From: Macrophomina tecta
Taxonomy: Eukaryota > Ascomycota > Dothideomycetes > Botryosphaeriales > Botryosphaeriaceae
DNA: 64,000 nucleotides
Reading direction: 5' to 3'
NCBI GenBank assembly: GCA_024180945.1
Contig: JAKSGN010000037.1
Span: 1,059,501 to 1,123,500 of the forward strand
Shown: positions 21,911 through 35,400 of the stretch, piece after piece
Position numbering within the stretch: position 1 is the first letter of the stretch
Layout of the letters: every line of letters begins with the position of its first letter
Program-made: the position numbers and the translations under genes
The notes under the pieces: generated by a model
Told to the model about the DNA's origin: nothing
Database searches by the model: none
What the model saw: the letters and a program-made list of their open reading frames with translations, nothing else

Positions 21911-24900
21911 GCAGTTATCTTCGTTTTCTAACTTCGATTTTAGATTCTTCGTATACGACGAGTCGGCGGTGTTAGTCGATCTAGGTTTCGGCGATAGAAC
22001 TTATTAATAAGTTCTTAATAGTTATATAGTTTTAGTAGTTCTTAGGTATTATCCTAGTTCCCTTTCTATTTAAGGAGGTATTAAAACTAACCGTTAATAT
22101 AGCCGCTATTTAGGATCTATTCTATATTCTAGTCTATATTTTCGTCGGCGTCTAGATTTTCCGGTAGTATTTTTTTCGTTTAGTATAATGGCGTAGCGTT
22201 TTCTAGTACTAGTTCGAGGAGTAAGACATAAAATATAAAATATATTCGTATAGTATTAGATAATTTAAGGCGGAAATTAATCTCTCTAATCTATTCTTTA
22301 ATTTTAAATAGTTCGATTTTCTTAAAGTCTAATTTATTATTTAGCCGTTTTATCTTAATATTTTTTCTAAGAAGGTAAATTTTATTTCTTCTCTTTAGCT
22401 TTAGTGTCTTCTAGTATCGTCTATTATAGTATCTACCTATTTATAGGGCTACGAACTTAAGGTCTAGGTATAGTTATTTATAGAGTATCTTTAGCTAGTC
22501 TACTTTAAGAATTTCTTTTTAGGCTAGAAATTCGCTTAGTATTAGCTTTTTATAAGCTATAGGCTTATAACTATAGTTAGCGTAGAACGGGAATTCTTAT
22601 ATAGCTAATACTTTCGAGCTATTATACGCGAACTATATAAGCGGTAGTAGCTCAACCTAGTTATCTTACGCGTAGTTAAGGTAGTAGCGTAGGTATTATT
22701 CTAGCGTTTAATTCGTCCGTTCTATCTATCCGTTTATTTAAGGGTATACTATAGTTAAAAGCTTATACTTAGCTCTAAGCTAGCGGGTAAGAGTCTACTA
22801 GAATCGGGATATAAATAGCTAATTTTTATCTAATACGAGCTCTTCTAGTAACCCATAATTACCGAGGATTATCTTAAGAAACGTATAGGCGAGTTCTTTC
22901 GTATTTACCGTCTTAAGATATAGCAAGTAGTATATATACTTTATTATTTTATTAACGATAACTAGAATCGAGTTATATTTAATCTTAGTAAGCAGTTCTT
23001 CTAACTTAGATAGATCCGTAATAAAGTCTAGCGAGATAGATTACTAAGGGCGCTTTAGTACCGGTAGCGGCTAAAGTAGTCTATAGAATATATACCTCGC
23101 GGTCTTACTTCTAATATAAAGGTCGTATTATAAGACTACCCGTTAAACGGTTCTTCTAAGTTCTAGAAAGTAGTAGCTTCTTATAATTCACTCTATTATT
23201 TTATCTATTTCTTAATAACTATATATTAGGGCTTTATATATATCTTTTATAAGTTCTTCCTGTAGTTTAACCAGAACGTAGACTAATTCTAAAAATAGAA
23301 TTATACTATCTATATTTCTAGTTACTTAGGGATTGTTATTAAGTTCTCTAATTTTTTAAGCTATTATATTATCTACGTAGGCTTCTTAGATCTTCTACTT
23401 CTATTCGTTGCCTTCGAGGCGTATCGCTAGGGTAAATAGTCTAACTAGAATAAGTAAGTCGTCTAGTCCTTCTTTAAGCTACGTTTATCCTAGGCTATAA
23501 ATAGCTATAATCTAGCGGCTACGGCTAGTAGGTATAAAAGACCCGTCTTTCTATATATTAAGTATTATAGGTTATAGACCTAGCTTTTCTTTAATATAGT
23601 CGGCTCGTCTACTTAGCGCGTCTACGCAAGCGTTCTTAGATTCCTTTCTATAGATAATCTTTATATTATAGAACGCTAGCTCTTTAGCCTACTAAACCTA
23701 TCGTCAGTTTAATTTCTTAGTAGTAGTAAAGTGCGAGAGGTTCTTATAGTCGTAGTAGACTATAATCTAATACTTAGCGCCTTTAAGGTAGTGTCTCTAT
23801 TCTTTAAAAGCTATAACTATAGCTAAGAGTTCTTTATTATAGACGTCGTAGTTCTTTTTAGTAGGTATTATTTTTCTTAAGTAGTAGGCGATAGGGTATA
23901 GTCTACCTTCTTTATTTAGCTAACTAAGTACGGCTTCTATAGCGTAGTCTAAAGCGTTAGTTTCTACTATAATCGGTAGATCTAGGTTATAGAGCCCTAG
24001 AACTAGTACTTCTATAAATATCCGCTTTAGTAAGTCGAACGCTCGTTATTATCTTTCTTTCTATATAAACCCGTGCTCTTTCTTAGTAATATTAGTTAGA
24101 GGTGCCGCTATTCTAGCGTAGTTTATAATAAACTTCTAGTAAAAGTTAGTAAATCTAAGGAAGGATTATACTTCTTTAACAGTTCGCGGTATTAGCTAGT
24201 CTTTAATTACGTCTAGTTTCTTATCGTCTATGCCGATATATCCTAGGGTAATAATAAACCCTAGGTACTCTATTTTTTATATATACTACTCGCTCTTTTC
24301 TAGGGCTACTTAGAGGTTTCGTTCGTCTAAGGCCTTTAGAACTTTTCTTACGTACTCGGTATATTCCTTAAGCGTCTCCGAGTATATTAGGATATTATTT
24401 AGGTAAGCTAAGGCGAATATATCTAAATACGGACGTAGGGTATCGTTAACTAAGCTTTAGAAGGTAGCCGGTGCGTTAGTAAGCCTAAAAGGTATTATCG
24501 TATACTTATAATATTCAAATCGTATTTAAAACGCCGTCTTCTATTCTTTATCTTTCTTAATATGGACTAGGTAGTAGCCTTCTTAGAGGTCTAGTTTCGT
24601 AAAGAACTTAGCGTTGCGAAGCTTATTCTATAATTCGTTAATACGAGGTAGTAGGTATTAGTTTTTTATCGTAATATTATTTAGCTATCTATAGTCGATA
24701 TAGAGGCGGAGCTTACTATTCTTTTTTAGAACGAATAGAATAGGGTATTCTACCGGCGATTATAAAAGTTATATATATTCTTATTCTAGTTTTTTATTAA
24801 TATATTTCCGTAGTGCTTCGGCCTCTGTCTTAGATAAGGAGTAAATAGGCTTAAAAGTAGGTTATATTTCTAGAAATAGAGGTATCTTATAATTTTATAG

Positions 24901-27900
24901 CTAATACTCTAGTAGTTATCCTTTATCTCTTTCTTAGAATATTCTCGGTATATTCTAGAACTTCTATAGGACTATCTCTAATTTTAGTATAGGTGCTAAT
25001 TTATTCGTAGTAGGCCTTATAATTTTACTAAGGTCTACGCTAATCTTAGCTACTAAAATACCTTTATCATTATAGCTCTTATACCCGAGGGGGCTAGTAT
25101 CTACTTTATTCGGGTGGCCGTATTATCTATTAAGCCTCTAGGAGTAGTCTTCTTCGACTAGCTTTAGGCTATCTTTATTCTTATTCGTAAGGCCCTATAT
25201 CGTACGAGTAAGAGTTTTCTACTTAGTATTCTTACTAGGTTTTACGTAGATTATATAGGCCTTTTCTCCTCGTCTTATTATAAGTTTTAGCGCTCGGTAG
25301 CTAATAGTCTTAATATCTACGGGTACATTATTATCTCGTTATCTCGGCTTAGAGGTTCCGCTCTAGCTCTTAGGCTTTAGTACTTTTTTCTAGCTCTATT
25401 AGCTTTTTCTTACCGTTACGAGGTAGCGTCTATAGTATTTATTAGAGAACGTAATAGTCTCTATTCTCTAGCTAATATATAGCTCGTAAGTCTTTAGCTA
25501 TAATATTCCTAGAATAATATTATATCTGGGGATTATTATTACGTCGAGATTAATTCGTTCTCGGTAATTATTAATAGTAAGGGGTACTTTCCCTATTTTA
25601 ATTCGTATCTAGCTATTTTTATATTTCGCTAGGGAGCCGTCTACCGTGCTTAGTTAATAAGGGTAGTTCTTAGCTTATTAAAGTAGTTAGTTCTTAACGA
25701 TAAACTTAGGGTTAACGAATACGCCTTATACGCCGCTATTAATTATAGCTATTACCCTTTTTCCGCAGAATATAACTAGGATATATAAAAGTCGATATAA
25801 GTTTAATCTAGTAGGTATAATTCCGTTCGCTATACGTATAATTTAGTTAAGGGACCTATTTAACGGCCCCTTCTAGGGTCTCTATCTAGGAAAGCCGTCT
25901 AGTTTTTTAATATAGGTCGTCCCGTTATTTTATAATGGATATATTTATCCTATTTATTAACTAGGATTAGGGTGTCTTTTTATTACGTTTATCTACTACG
26001 TTTAATTAGTCGTCTCTAGTAGATCCACCCATTTCGGACCTAATACTAGAAAGTAGGTATATCGTATTTTTTATAGAATACCTATTATAAGGTGCCCCTG
26101 TTTCTAGTTACTATACCGTACTAATAGAGGATATAGGCTATATTATAGAGGTATTATAGATCTTATTATTATTATACCCCCCTTATCTTATCTTCTAGCT
26201 AAGATACGAGTTTATTGGCCGTCTCGAGTAGTAATTCTTTTTAGGGGTTCTAGGTATCGTCTTACTATACGCGTATATATATCTTTTCTTACTATACCTT
26301 ATACTACTATATCCTGAGGTTAATTATAGGGCCTAAAATCTAAGTAACTATAGGCTCTAGACTATTAGTAACGCGGCGTATCTCTCCGTATCGGGTTAGG
26401 TATTCGGTTATTCTTATAAGTATAGCTTCGTCCTGCTATTACTTATTATTAGTCGTACTTAACTCTAGGGTGCTATCATATAGTTTTCCCGTATCGCTAT
26501 TAATTAGGTTCTCGTTATTAGAAAAGGCTTTAATAAGCTCTTTCTCTATTCTTAGGGTCGTATTAATGTGTTATAGCTTCTTAGGGTACTAGTTTATAGT
26601 ATTCTTATCGCTCTAGTAAGTAGTATAGTTATTATTATAGTAGGCTATCTAGCTAAGCTTTTAATACTCGGGGCTTTAGCTTTCTTTATATCACTTATTA
26701 AATTCAGCGAAGGGGTTTTCTTATTTAGTAACCATAGAGACTTCTTAGCTTTTTAATTCTTACGTTATAGCTAAGACTTATTTATTCTTCTTAAGGTAGT
26801 AGTATATCTTTTTCTAAGTCTTACTATAGTAGACGTATAGTTCTTTTTCGAACCTTTATTTTTACTCTAGGATCTATTTTTTACGTTATTTTTTCTTATA
26901 GCCGTTGTTCTTTTTTCTATAGTAGTTATTTCTTTTAGATAGGTCGTTTCGGCGGTTAATATTATCTAGCTCTATAGCATCTTCTTCTTTTTAAGTATAT
27001 CTAGGGCGCGCTAGGCATAACGTATTTACTTTATAGTTTACCTTATACTTCTTAGATTATCACTCGAAGAGGCGGTTATTATATTTAATAGCTAGCTTAA
27101 TAAGCTCGTCTAGGGTCTTAGAATTATCTTATATTATAAGTTAGTCTTTAACTCTTTTCTTAAGTCCTTAGTAGTAGTAGTCTATAAGGGCGTAGTTAGA
27201 CTAGTCGTCTAGATACGCTACGGCCTTCTAGAATTTTATAGTATAGTTCGCTACTAAGGTCTTTTAGTAGATATTTATAACGGCTCGTTAGGCCTTATTA
27301 ACCTCGTCGAGGTCTCTAAAGCTTTATTTAATCTAAGTTACGAAGTACTTATAGCTTCTAAAGACTTTCTTAGTATTCTTCTTACGTGCTTCTAGTTCTT
27401 TCTCTATCTAGTCCCTAAGATAGGGCTCGAACTACTATACTGTAATATCGCGGAGGTAGATAGTAGCGAATATTATCTTCTTATTATTAGTAGAAAAGTC
27501 TCTAGAGTTAAAGAAGAAATATAAGTCGAGTTATAAAAGAAAAGTCTAGAGCTTCTTTTAATTATTATAGAATAGGTCTAGCTTAGCCGTCTTTATACTT
27601 CTATTAGAAGGTTAAGTTGTTGTTAATACCGGAGTATAAACGGGTGCTAGGGTAGGGGTTATTAAAGCGGCTTAGTTACGAAGTTCGCCTATTTATCGAT
27701 AGAGCTAGGTATTCTCGTTAGTCTACTTTTAAAGTTATCTATATAGTTCGCTAATCTAGCCTTATATATCTTAAATAACCTAAAAGAGGTTAGCTATAGT
27801 TAGCTATAAGAGACTATTATTATTTATATTAACATCGTTTATTATATTACTTAGTTAGCATTAAGTATCGAGTAATACTACCTTATTATTAAATATTTCT

Positions 27901-27941
27901 CTTTTCGGAACTATCTTCTCTTATAAGAATAGTAGTTAAAG
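21911..27941 (-). pseudogene. Gypsy B gag-pol, RIP-inactivated
   Basis: It reads right to left. Gag is about 26650-27600 with a degraded zinc knuckle, followed by protease, RT, RNase H, integrase and a chromodomain-like end. The RT active site is YLNN at 24394-24405 instead of YLDD. Many Gln/Trp codons have become stops. It is collinear with element C, which is less damaged. Confidence 0.85.
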
Positions 27942-28719
27942 TATAATGGCGGCCTCTTCTACTAGGCTTTAGAATCGCCTAGTAGGGTTAGATAGCTAAA
28001 GAGTTTACCTTAAAAGATAAGAAAAGAGTAAAAGATTAAAATAATAGTAGTAATTACGTAATATATTAGTACGCGGTGCGCGTTAGGCTTATTACCTCTA
28101 ATAGGGTTATATTAGAACTTTAAGTTAACTACGAAGGTTAAAGTACTATCTAATAAGCGTATCTATATACTATAGAAGAATTATAGTAATCTAGATTAAT
28201 ATAGCTAGATTAAAGTAGCTAGATTAATAGTATTAAATTATTAATCTTAGATTAGATTAATCTAGGTGGGCCCTATAGGTTCTACGTAACTTAGGCGCTA
28301 AAGCCCGTTTCCTAGAATCTAACTTCTATATCAGTTAAGAAAGTATTCTATCGCTAGACTATCGTCTCTTAGACCGTATAAGTTATTTAACTTTATCCCG
28401 TTTATTTCTCTAGTCTAAAGTCGACTTTTAGAATTTATAATTTCTCTTTTATAGGTATTCTTCTTCTGCAGGAGTTTAACCTAGTTAGTATTCCCGTAGT
28501 CTTACTATATCGCGTAGGCGTTATTCCCGTACGGGCTTTTATTACTATCTTATCTAGGCTCGTACGCGCCGTCTTTCCTTAAGGCTAGTTTTTTTATACG
28601 GGCGTACTAGTAGTACGGCTCTACCGTTCTTATAGATTTCTAGCCTCTACGATATCTTTTCCTATACGGGCCTTCTTTTTATAGGGTTATAAAGCCCTTG
28701 TCCTCTAGGGTTTATAATA
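27942..28719 (-). repeat. Gypsy B LTR (5' LTR by orientation)
   Basis: This is the second 778-bp LTR copy. It begins TATAATGG and ends TTTATAATA, followed by TSD AACTA at 28720-28724. Confidence 0.9.
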
Positions 28720-28724
28720 AACTA

Positions 28725-29780
28725 TAACCCCTAGAAGTACTAGAACGACCCTAGTAATAGATTACGCTAGACTTTATTATAAAATTACCTAGGTCTAGAG
28801 ATCTAATTATAGAAGTTAAGTATAACTCGATTTTAGTTTTTATTAATAGACTTATAAAGTACGTACTCTTTTTACCCTATCTAAAGGTATTAAATATAGA
28901 ATAGCTAGCCTATACGTTTCTCTAATATATCTTCGCGGATCGCGGAATACTAGAGGTATTAGTCTCGAATAGAAATAAGTTAATAAGATTAGAATTTTAG
29001 TAAATATTTACGCGCTAGCTTAGAGTAAAGAATAAACTCTCTATAATAATATACGCGTAAACTAACGGCTAGATAGAATAAATAAACTAGACTCTTAAAT
29101 AATATCTTCGCTATTATATTAACTATCTATAGAATAACTAGGCTATATAGCTATCTATAGTATAATTTACCTATAATAGCGCTAAATAAGAGTTAACTAA
29201 TATATTCCCGTTCTTTACTAACTATAGGTTTAAACTAGATACGTATAGAGAAGCTATTCTAAGTAGAAAATTAGCCTAGAAAGGCATTCTTAAGACCGAG
29301 TAGCTAAGAGAATTATATAAAGCTATTAGCCTTAATTTTAAATATATATAAATTATAATATCTAAATACTATAATAGATAGTACTAGGCGATACTAAATC
29401 TTAAAAGAGGAAATAAAGTGTACCTTCTTATAAAAAATATTAAATTAAAGCGACTAAGCGATAAATTAGATTTTAAGAAAATTAGTCTATTCGAAATTAT
29501 AGAAAAATTTAAAGAAGTTACGTATTAACTTAAATTATCTAATATATGGATAAATTCTATCTTTTACGTAGTAATACTTAAGCTAGTACTAGAAAACGCT
29601 ACTATTCTAGAAACTTAAAAAGAGATTATACTAGAAAACTCTAATACTAAAGAAGACTAGTATCTAGTTAAAAAGATTCTAGATTATAAACGGTTTAGTT
29701 ATTAGCTTAAATATCTTATTAAATAGAAAGGTTACGGAAATAAAGATAACTAGTAGATACTAAAGAATAATATATACCTA
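28725..29780 (+). pseudogene. Gypsy A1 integrase core and chromodomain (right part)
   Basis: The A1 frame resumes after B with LxPLEVLER and the integrase catalytic core (FxxRGILEVLVSNR, then an INQTLxQYLRYY motif), and continues to a chromodomain-like tail (ILDYKRFSYQLKYLIK). It stops at 29780, where element C begins. The last 315 bp match 56886-57205, so that fragment is another copy of the same family. Confidence 0.8.
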
Positions 29781-30290
29781 GTATTACGAACTCTAAGGTA
29801 TAAGGGCTTTATAACCCTACAGGCGGAAAGCCCGCACGGGAAAAGATACCGCGGGGGCTAGAAATCTATAAGAACGATAGAGCTACACTACTAGTATGCC
29901 CGCACGAAAAAACTAGCCTTAAGGAAAGACGGCGCGTACGGGCCTAGGTAAGATAGTAATAGAAGCCCGTATAAGAGCGACGCCTACGCGGCGTAGTAAG
30001 ACTATAACTAGGCTAAACTTCTATAGGGGAAGAATACCTATAAGAGAGAGATTATAAATTCTAAAAGCTAACTTTAGACTAGAGAAACGGACGGGATAAA
30101 GTCGAATAACTTATATAGTCTAAGAGACGATAGTCTAGTAGTAGAATACTCTCTTAACTAATATAGAAGTTAGATTCTAGGAAACGGGCTTTAGCGCCTA
30201 AGTTACGTAGGACCTATAGGGCCTACCTAGATTAATCTAATCTAAGATTAACGATCTAATACTATTAATCTAGCTATTTTAATCTAGCTA

Positions 30291-32140
30291 ACGTATCCCA
30301 CAAGCGAGCGTGCCACATAAGCGAGTGTGCCACCTTACCAAACCCAACCCACTTTAAGTACAAATAACTCTGCAACGTCCTGCAAAATCGACTATTTCTA
30401 ATAGGTACGCTATTCTACAGTAGTTTCCGCACCTTTTTGACATGTACGAGAATTATGTCCAGTTTCGCCGCACTGCCCACATCGCCGTCGTTTTCTCGCT
30501 GGCCCCTCCGATTGCGCACCACTTTGGCGCGTTTCCCGCGAAATCTGTTGGTTAACAGCAGCTCCATCGATTAAATACTGCCTCTCCTGAACCGTAAGAG
30601 TCCCTCGCTTCTGAATCCGCTTTTTCTGCCGCTTTTTACGTCGCGTTGCGGCCTCGTTTGCCTTTTGAAGATTCGCGACTTCCGCCTGCAGAAGAACAGC
30701 CGAATGCGCCATCATTTGAGCCCCCTTAGCAAGCTGGTTCAGCGCATCGTTGATTGGCGTTGGTGAGCTGTTCTGATGCTTTGCAATCCGGTTCCTAATA
30801 AGCTCAGTCTGAGAGGCTAATTCAGCTGGGTTGTGCGGTGTTTGAGCGTCCCAAGTTATGGCCTCTGCCTGCGGGCGTGTCGGCGTCCGAAGCTTGACAT
30901 CGAGCTTGGAAATCACGGCCTCTGGATCGAGCGGGACCAGTCCTGCGCCTCGGAACCCGCCTACGATATTCTGCTGCGTAAATGCGGCTTCGAACGCCGT
31001 TTTGAACGCAGGCAGAAACTCGAGCTTCGTGATGTGGTTGATGTGAGATCGCATCAGCTCTTCAACCTGCTTTCCGTACGCCTTCTTGAGAGGCGCAAAA
31101 CAGCCTACATCGAGCGGCTGGAGGAGATGCGATGAATGCGCAGGCATGAAGAGCGTGATGATCTTGCGTTCCTGGCAGAACGCGTCGAATTCGGCCGAAT
31201 TGTGGCTCGCGTGGCCGTCAAGAATCAGAAGTCGCCATGCTCCAGTTGTGCGATCCTTTGTGTGCTTTTCGAAGTGCTGCAGCCACTGCAGACCAAGCTC
31301 GTTCGTCGTCCAGCCGTTTTCGCTTAATGCGATGACCCAATTGCCTGGTACGTCGTCGCTGTACCAAGCAGAAAGGTGGTGTTGTCCCTTGAAAATCACG
31401 AACGGCGGAATCGCCCAGCCCTCGGCGTTGACTCCCTGGATCACCGTAACCCACTCGCGATTGCCTGGCTGGACTGATTTGGGTCGAGCGCGTCGCTCCA
31501 ATGCTGTGACAACCATTCCGGCTGCAATCATGCCCATGAGGAAGCCGGCTTCATCGAAGTTGTAGATGTCACCGTTCACGATCCCATACTTCGTGATAGT
31601 GTTCTGGACGAGCTGAAACCATTGCGTGATAAGCTCTGGGTCCTCGCATTTAGCTCGCTGATAGTCATACTTTCGATTCAGACGTGTTTTTAGCTCGGGA
31701 GTCCGTCTTACGAAGTTGGAGGGCCAGTTCTTGCCAACGGTACCTCCGGCGCGGTCGGCGAGTAGCTTATTTGCCATACCTTCAACAGCACTTAATCGCG
31801 GCGGAAATCCTCGCGAATCTAGATCGAGGACACGTTTGACAAGAACTGATTCCTCGATATTAGTAAGCTTTCGAGAGTTGGGCGTGCAATCGCGTCGAGA
31901 AGGAATCCTGTCGCGTCGTCGCTTAAGGGTCATCCGATTAACGTTAAACGTCTTTGCAGCGAGCCGATTGCTTTGAATTTGGCCTTGATCGATAGCTTGC
32001 TTCGCTAAAGCTATCTGAGCTTCATGTAAGATGGATTGAGCGTGGGTTGGCTGATGCATTGTTGGTTGAAGCTAGGGTGTCGCGTTTTCTTGGTTGGGTG
32101 GCACACTCGCTTGTGTGGCACGCTCGCTTGTGGGATACGT
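30291..32140 (-). mobile_element. Complete pogo-like DNA transposon (pogo-1)
   Basis: The element is 1850 bp, flanked by TA on both sides (30289-30290, 32141-32142). Its inverted ends begin ACGTATCCCACAAGCGAGCG. Each terminus holds a duplicated motif, AAGCGAGYGTGCCAC, at 30302-30316 and 30319-30333 (17-bp period). It is GC-normal and unmutated inside a RIP-damaged LTR, so it arrived after RIP. Confidence 0.95.
30410..32059 (-). CDS. pogo-like transposase with C-terminal zinc knuckle (pogo-1)
   Basis: 549 aa, intronless and uninterrupted. An N-terminal psq-type helix-turn-helix (about 10-60) is followed by a CENP-B-type DNA-binding domain (about 65-135). The DDE core carries Asp169 (YNFDEAGF), Asp281 (LILDGHASH) and Asp317 (LLQPLDVGC), a DD35D spacing. 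A helical region (about 440-490) and a Lys/Arg-rich patch precede a CCHC zinc knuckle, CGQCGETGHNSRTC, near the end. All catalytic residues are present. It is homologous to the transposases at 41345 and 43248. It probably acts in the nucleus, cutting at the element ends and inserting at TA. Confidence 0.95.
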   Translation of the reverse strand: MHQPTHAQSILHEAQIALAKQAIDQGQIQSNRLAAKTFNVNRMTLKRRRDRIPSRRDCTPNSRKLTNIEESVLVKRVLDLDSRGFPPRLSAVEGMANKLLADRAGGTVGKNWPSNFVRRTPELKTRLNRKYDYQRAKCEDPELITQWFQLVQNTITKYGIVNGDIYNFDEAGFLMGMIAAGMVVTALERRARPKSVQPGNREWVTVIQGVNAEGWAIPPFVIFKGQHHLSAWYSDDVPGNWVIALSENGWTTNELGLQWLQHFEKHTKDRTTGAWRLLILDGHASHNSAEFDAFCQERKIITLFMPAHSSHLLQPLDVGCFAPLKKAYGKQVEELMRSHINHITKLEFLPAFKTAFEAAFTQQNIVGGFRGAGLVPLDPEAVISKLDVKLRTPTRPQAEAITWDAQTPHNPAELASQTELIRNRIAKHQNSSPTPINDALNQLAKGAQMMAHSAVLLQAEVANLQKANEAATRRKKRQKKRIQKRGTLTVQERQYLIDGAAVNQQISRETRQSGAQSEGPARKRRRCGQCGETGHNSRTCQKGAETTVE

Positions 32141-32402
32141 TATATCGATTTAGATTACTATAATTCTTCTATGGTATATAGATATACTTATTAGATAGTA
32201 CTTTAATCTTTATAGTTAACTTAAAGTTCTAATATAACTCTATTAGAGGTAATAAGCCTAACGTATACTACGTACTAATATATTATATAATTACTACTAT
32301 TATTCTAATTCTTTATCCTTCTCTTATTCTTTAAGGTAAATTCTTTAGCTATCTAATCCTACTAGGCGATTTTAAAGCCTAATAGAAGAGGCCGCTATTA
32401 TA

Positions 32403-35400
32403 CTTTAACTACTATTCTTATAAGAGAAGATAGTTCCGAGAAGAGAAATACTTAACGATAAAATAGTATTACCTAATACTTAACGCTAACTAAAGTAATA
32501 TAATAAACAACGTTAATATAAATAATAACGGTTTTCTATAGCTAACTATAGCCGACCTCTTTTAGGTTATTTAAGATATGCAAGGCTAGATCGGCGAACT
32601 ACGTAAATAACTCTAGAAGTAGACTAACGAGAATACCTAGCTCTATTAATAAATAGACGAACTTCGTAGCTAAGCTATTTCGATAATTTTTACCCCGGCA
32701 CACGTTTATACTCTAGTATTAATAGCGACACAACCTTCTAATAGAAGTATAAAGATGGCTAAGCTAGATCTATTCTACGGTAACTAAAAGAAGCTCTAGA
32801 CCTTTCTCTTATAACTTAATCTATACTTCTTTTTTAACTCTAGAGACTTCCCTACTAACGATAAAAAAATAATATTTATAGCTACCTACCTCCACGATAT
32901 TACGGTATAGTAGTTTAAGCTCTACCTTAGAGACTGAATAGAGAAAGAACTAGAAGCACGTAAAAAAGATACTAAGAAAGTCTTTAGTAGCTATAAGTAC
33001 TTCGCGACTTAAATTAAGCAAAGCTTCGGAGACCTTAATAAGATTAATAAGGCCTGATAAGCCGTTATAAATATCTACTAGAAGACCTTAGTAGCGGACT
33101 ATACTATAGAATTCTAAAAGACCGTAGCGTATCTAGATAACTAATCCGATCGCGCTCTTATAGACTACTACTACCGAGGACTTAAGAAAAGGGTTAAAGA
33201 CTAACTTATAACCTAAGACAATTCTAAGACCCTAAACAAGCTCGTTAAGCTAGCTATTAAATACGATAACCGCCTCTTCGAGCGCTAATTCAAGAAGTAT
33301 AAGATAAACTATAAAGCTAATACTTCGCGCCTAGCGCGCCCTAGATATACTTAGAAAGAAGGAGATACTATAGAGCTAGATAATATTAACCGCCGGAATA
33401 ATTTACCTAAAAGAAATAACTACTATAGAGAAAAGAATAACGACTATAAAAGAAAACGACGTAAAGAATAGACTCTAGAGTAAAAGTAAAGATTTAAAAA
33501 AGAACTATACGTCTACTACGGTAAGACTTAGAAAAAGATATACTACTACCTTAAAAAGAATAAATAAGTCTCGGCTACGACGTAGAAACTAAAAAGCCGA
33601 GAAGTCTTTACGGTTACTAAGTAAGAAAACCCCTCCGCCGAATTTAATAAGTAATATAAAGAAAGCTAGAGCCCCGAGTATTAAAAGCTTAGCTAGATAG
33701 TCTACTATAATAATAACTATACTATCTACTAGAGCGATAAGGACGCTATAGGCTAGTATTCTAAAAAGCTACGACACGTTAATATAATTCTAAGAATAAA
33801 GAAAGAGCTTATTAAAGCCTTTTCTAACGATAAGAACCTAGTCGACAGCGATATAGGGAAACTATATAATAGTACTCTAGAGTTAAGCACGACTAATAAC
33901 AAGTAGTAGTAGAACGAAGCTACGCTTATAAGAATAACCAAGCACTTAGCTTAATATAAAGAGATACGTCGCATCCTCGATAGCCTAGAGCCTATAGTTA
34001 CCTAGATTTTAGACCCTATAATTAACCTCGAAACGTAGCAATATAAGATATAGTAAGAAAAAATATACGTACGTATATAGTAAGACGATACCTAGAACCC
34101 CTAGAAAGAATTACTACTTAAGATAGCTAACAAACTCGCATCTTAGCTAGAGAATAAGGTATAGAGAATACGACGATAGTAAGACCTATGATACCTCCGA
34201 GATATAGCCTATACCCTCTATTAGTACGGTATAGTAACTAGAGATAGAGGCACCTTATAATAGGTATTCTATAAAAAATACGATATACCTACCTTCTAGT
34301 ATTAGGTCCGAAACAGGTAGATCTACTAGAGACGACTAATTAAACGTAGTAGATAGACGTAATAGAAAGATACCCTAATTCTAGTTAATAAATAAGACGA
34401 GTATATCCGTTATAAAATAACGAGATGACCTATATTAAAAAACTAGACGGCTCCCTTAGATAGAAACCCTAGGAGGGGCTATTAAATAGGTCCCTTAACT
34501 AGGTTATACGTATAGTAAACGAAATTATACCTACCGAATTAAACCTATATTAACTTTTATATATCCCAGTTATATTCTATAGGAAAAAGGTAATAGCTAT
34601 AATCGATAGCGGCGTATAAGGCGTATTTATCGACCCTAAGTTTATTATTAAGAACTAACTACTTTAGTAAGCTAAGAATTACTCTTATTAGCTAAGTACG
34701 GTAGACGGCTTTCTAGCGGAATATAAAATAGCTAGATATAAATCGAGATAGAGAAAGCACCCCTTACTATTAGTAATTACCGAGAACGAATTAACCTTAA
34801 CGTAATAATAATCCCCGGATACGATATTATTCTAGAAATATTATAGCTAAAGATTTATAAGCTATATATTAGCTAGAGAATAGAGACTATTACGTTTTTT
34901 AATAAATACTATAGACGCTACCTCGCAACGGTAAGAAGAAGCTAATAGAGCTAGAAGAAAGCGCTAGAGCCCGAGAGCTAGAGCAGAATCTCTAAGCTAA
35001 GATAGCGAAATAATAACGTACCCGTAGATATTAAGACTATTAGCTATCGAGCGCTAAAACTTATAATAAGACGAGGAGAAAAGGCCTATACGATTTATAT
35101 AAAACCTAGTAAGAATACCGAGTAGAAAACTCTTACTTATATAATACGGGGCCTTATAGATAAGGATAAGAATAGCCTAAAGCTAGTTAAAGAAGACTAC
35201 CCCTAGAGACTTAATAGGCGATACGGCTATCCGAATAAAGTAGGTACTAGTCCCCTCAGGTATAAGAGCTATAATAATAAAGATATTTTAGTAGCCGAGG
35301 TTAGCGTAGACCTTAGCGGAATTATAAGGCCTACTATAAATAAATTAGCACCTATACTAAAATTAGAGATAGTTCTATAAGAGTTCTAGAATATACTAAG

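Larger units (their letters stand above)
20381..28719 (-). mobile_element. Gypsy LTR retrotransposon B, full length, RIP-damaged
   Basis: The element is 8339 bp with two 778-bp LTRs and a 5-bp TSD, oriented on the minus strand and inserted in the integrase region of A1. A polypurine tract (AAGAGGGGG on the minus strand) abuts the LTR at 21159-21175. It is the same family as element C by LTR and pol similarity. Both LTRs remain close to each other but carry independent transitions. Confidence 0.92.
29781..32402 (+). repeat. 5' LTR of Gypsy C, split by pogo-1
   Basis: It begins TATTACGAAC and ends GGCCGCTATTATA. Positions 30291-32140 plus one TA are the inserted transposon. It is collinear with the reverse complement of the B LTRs. 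Confidence 0.88.
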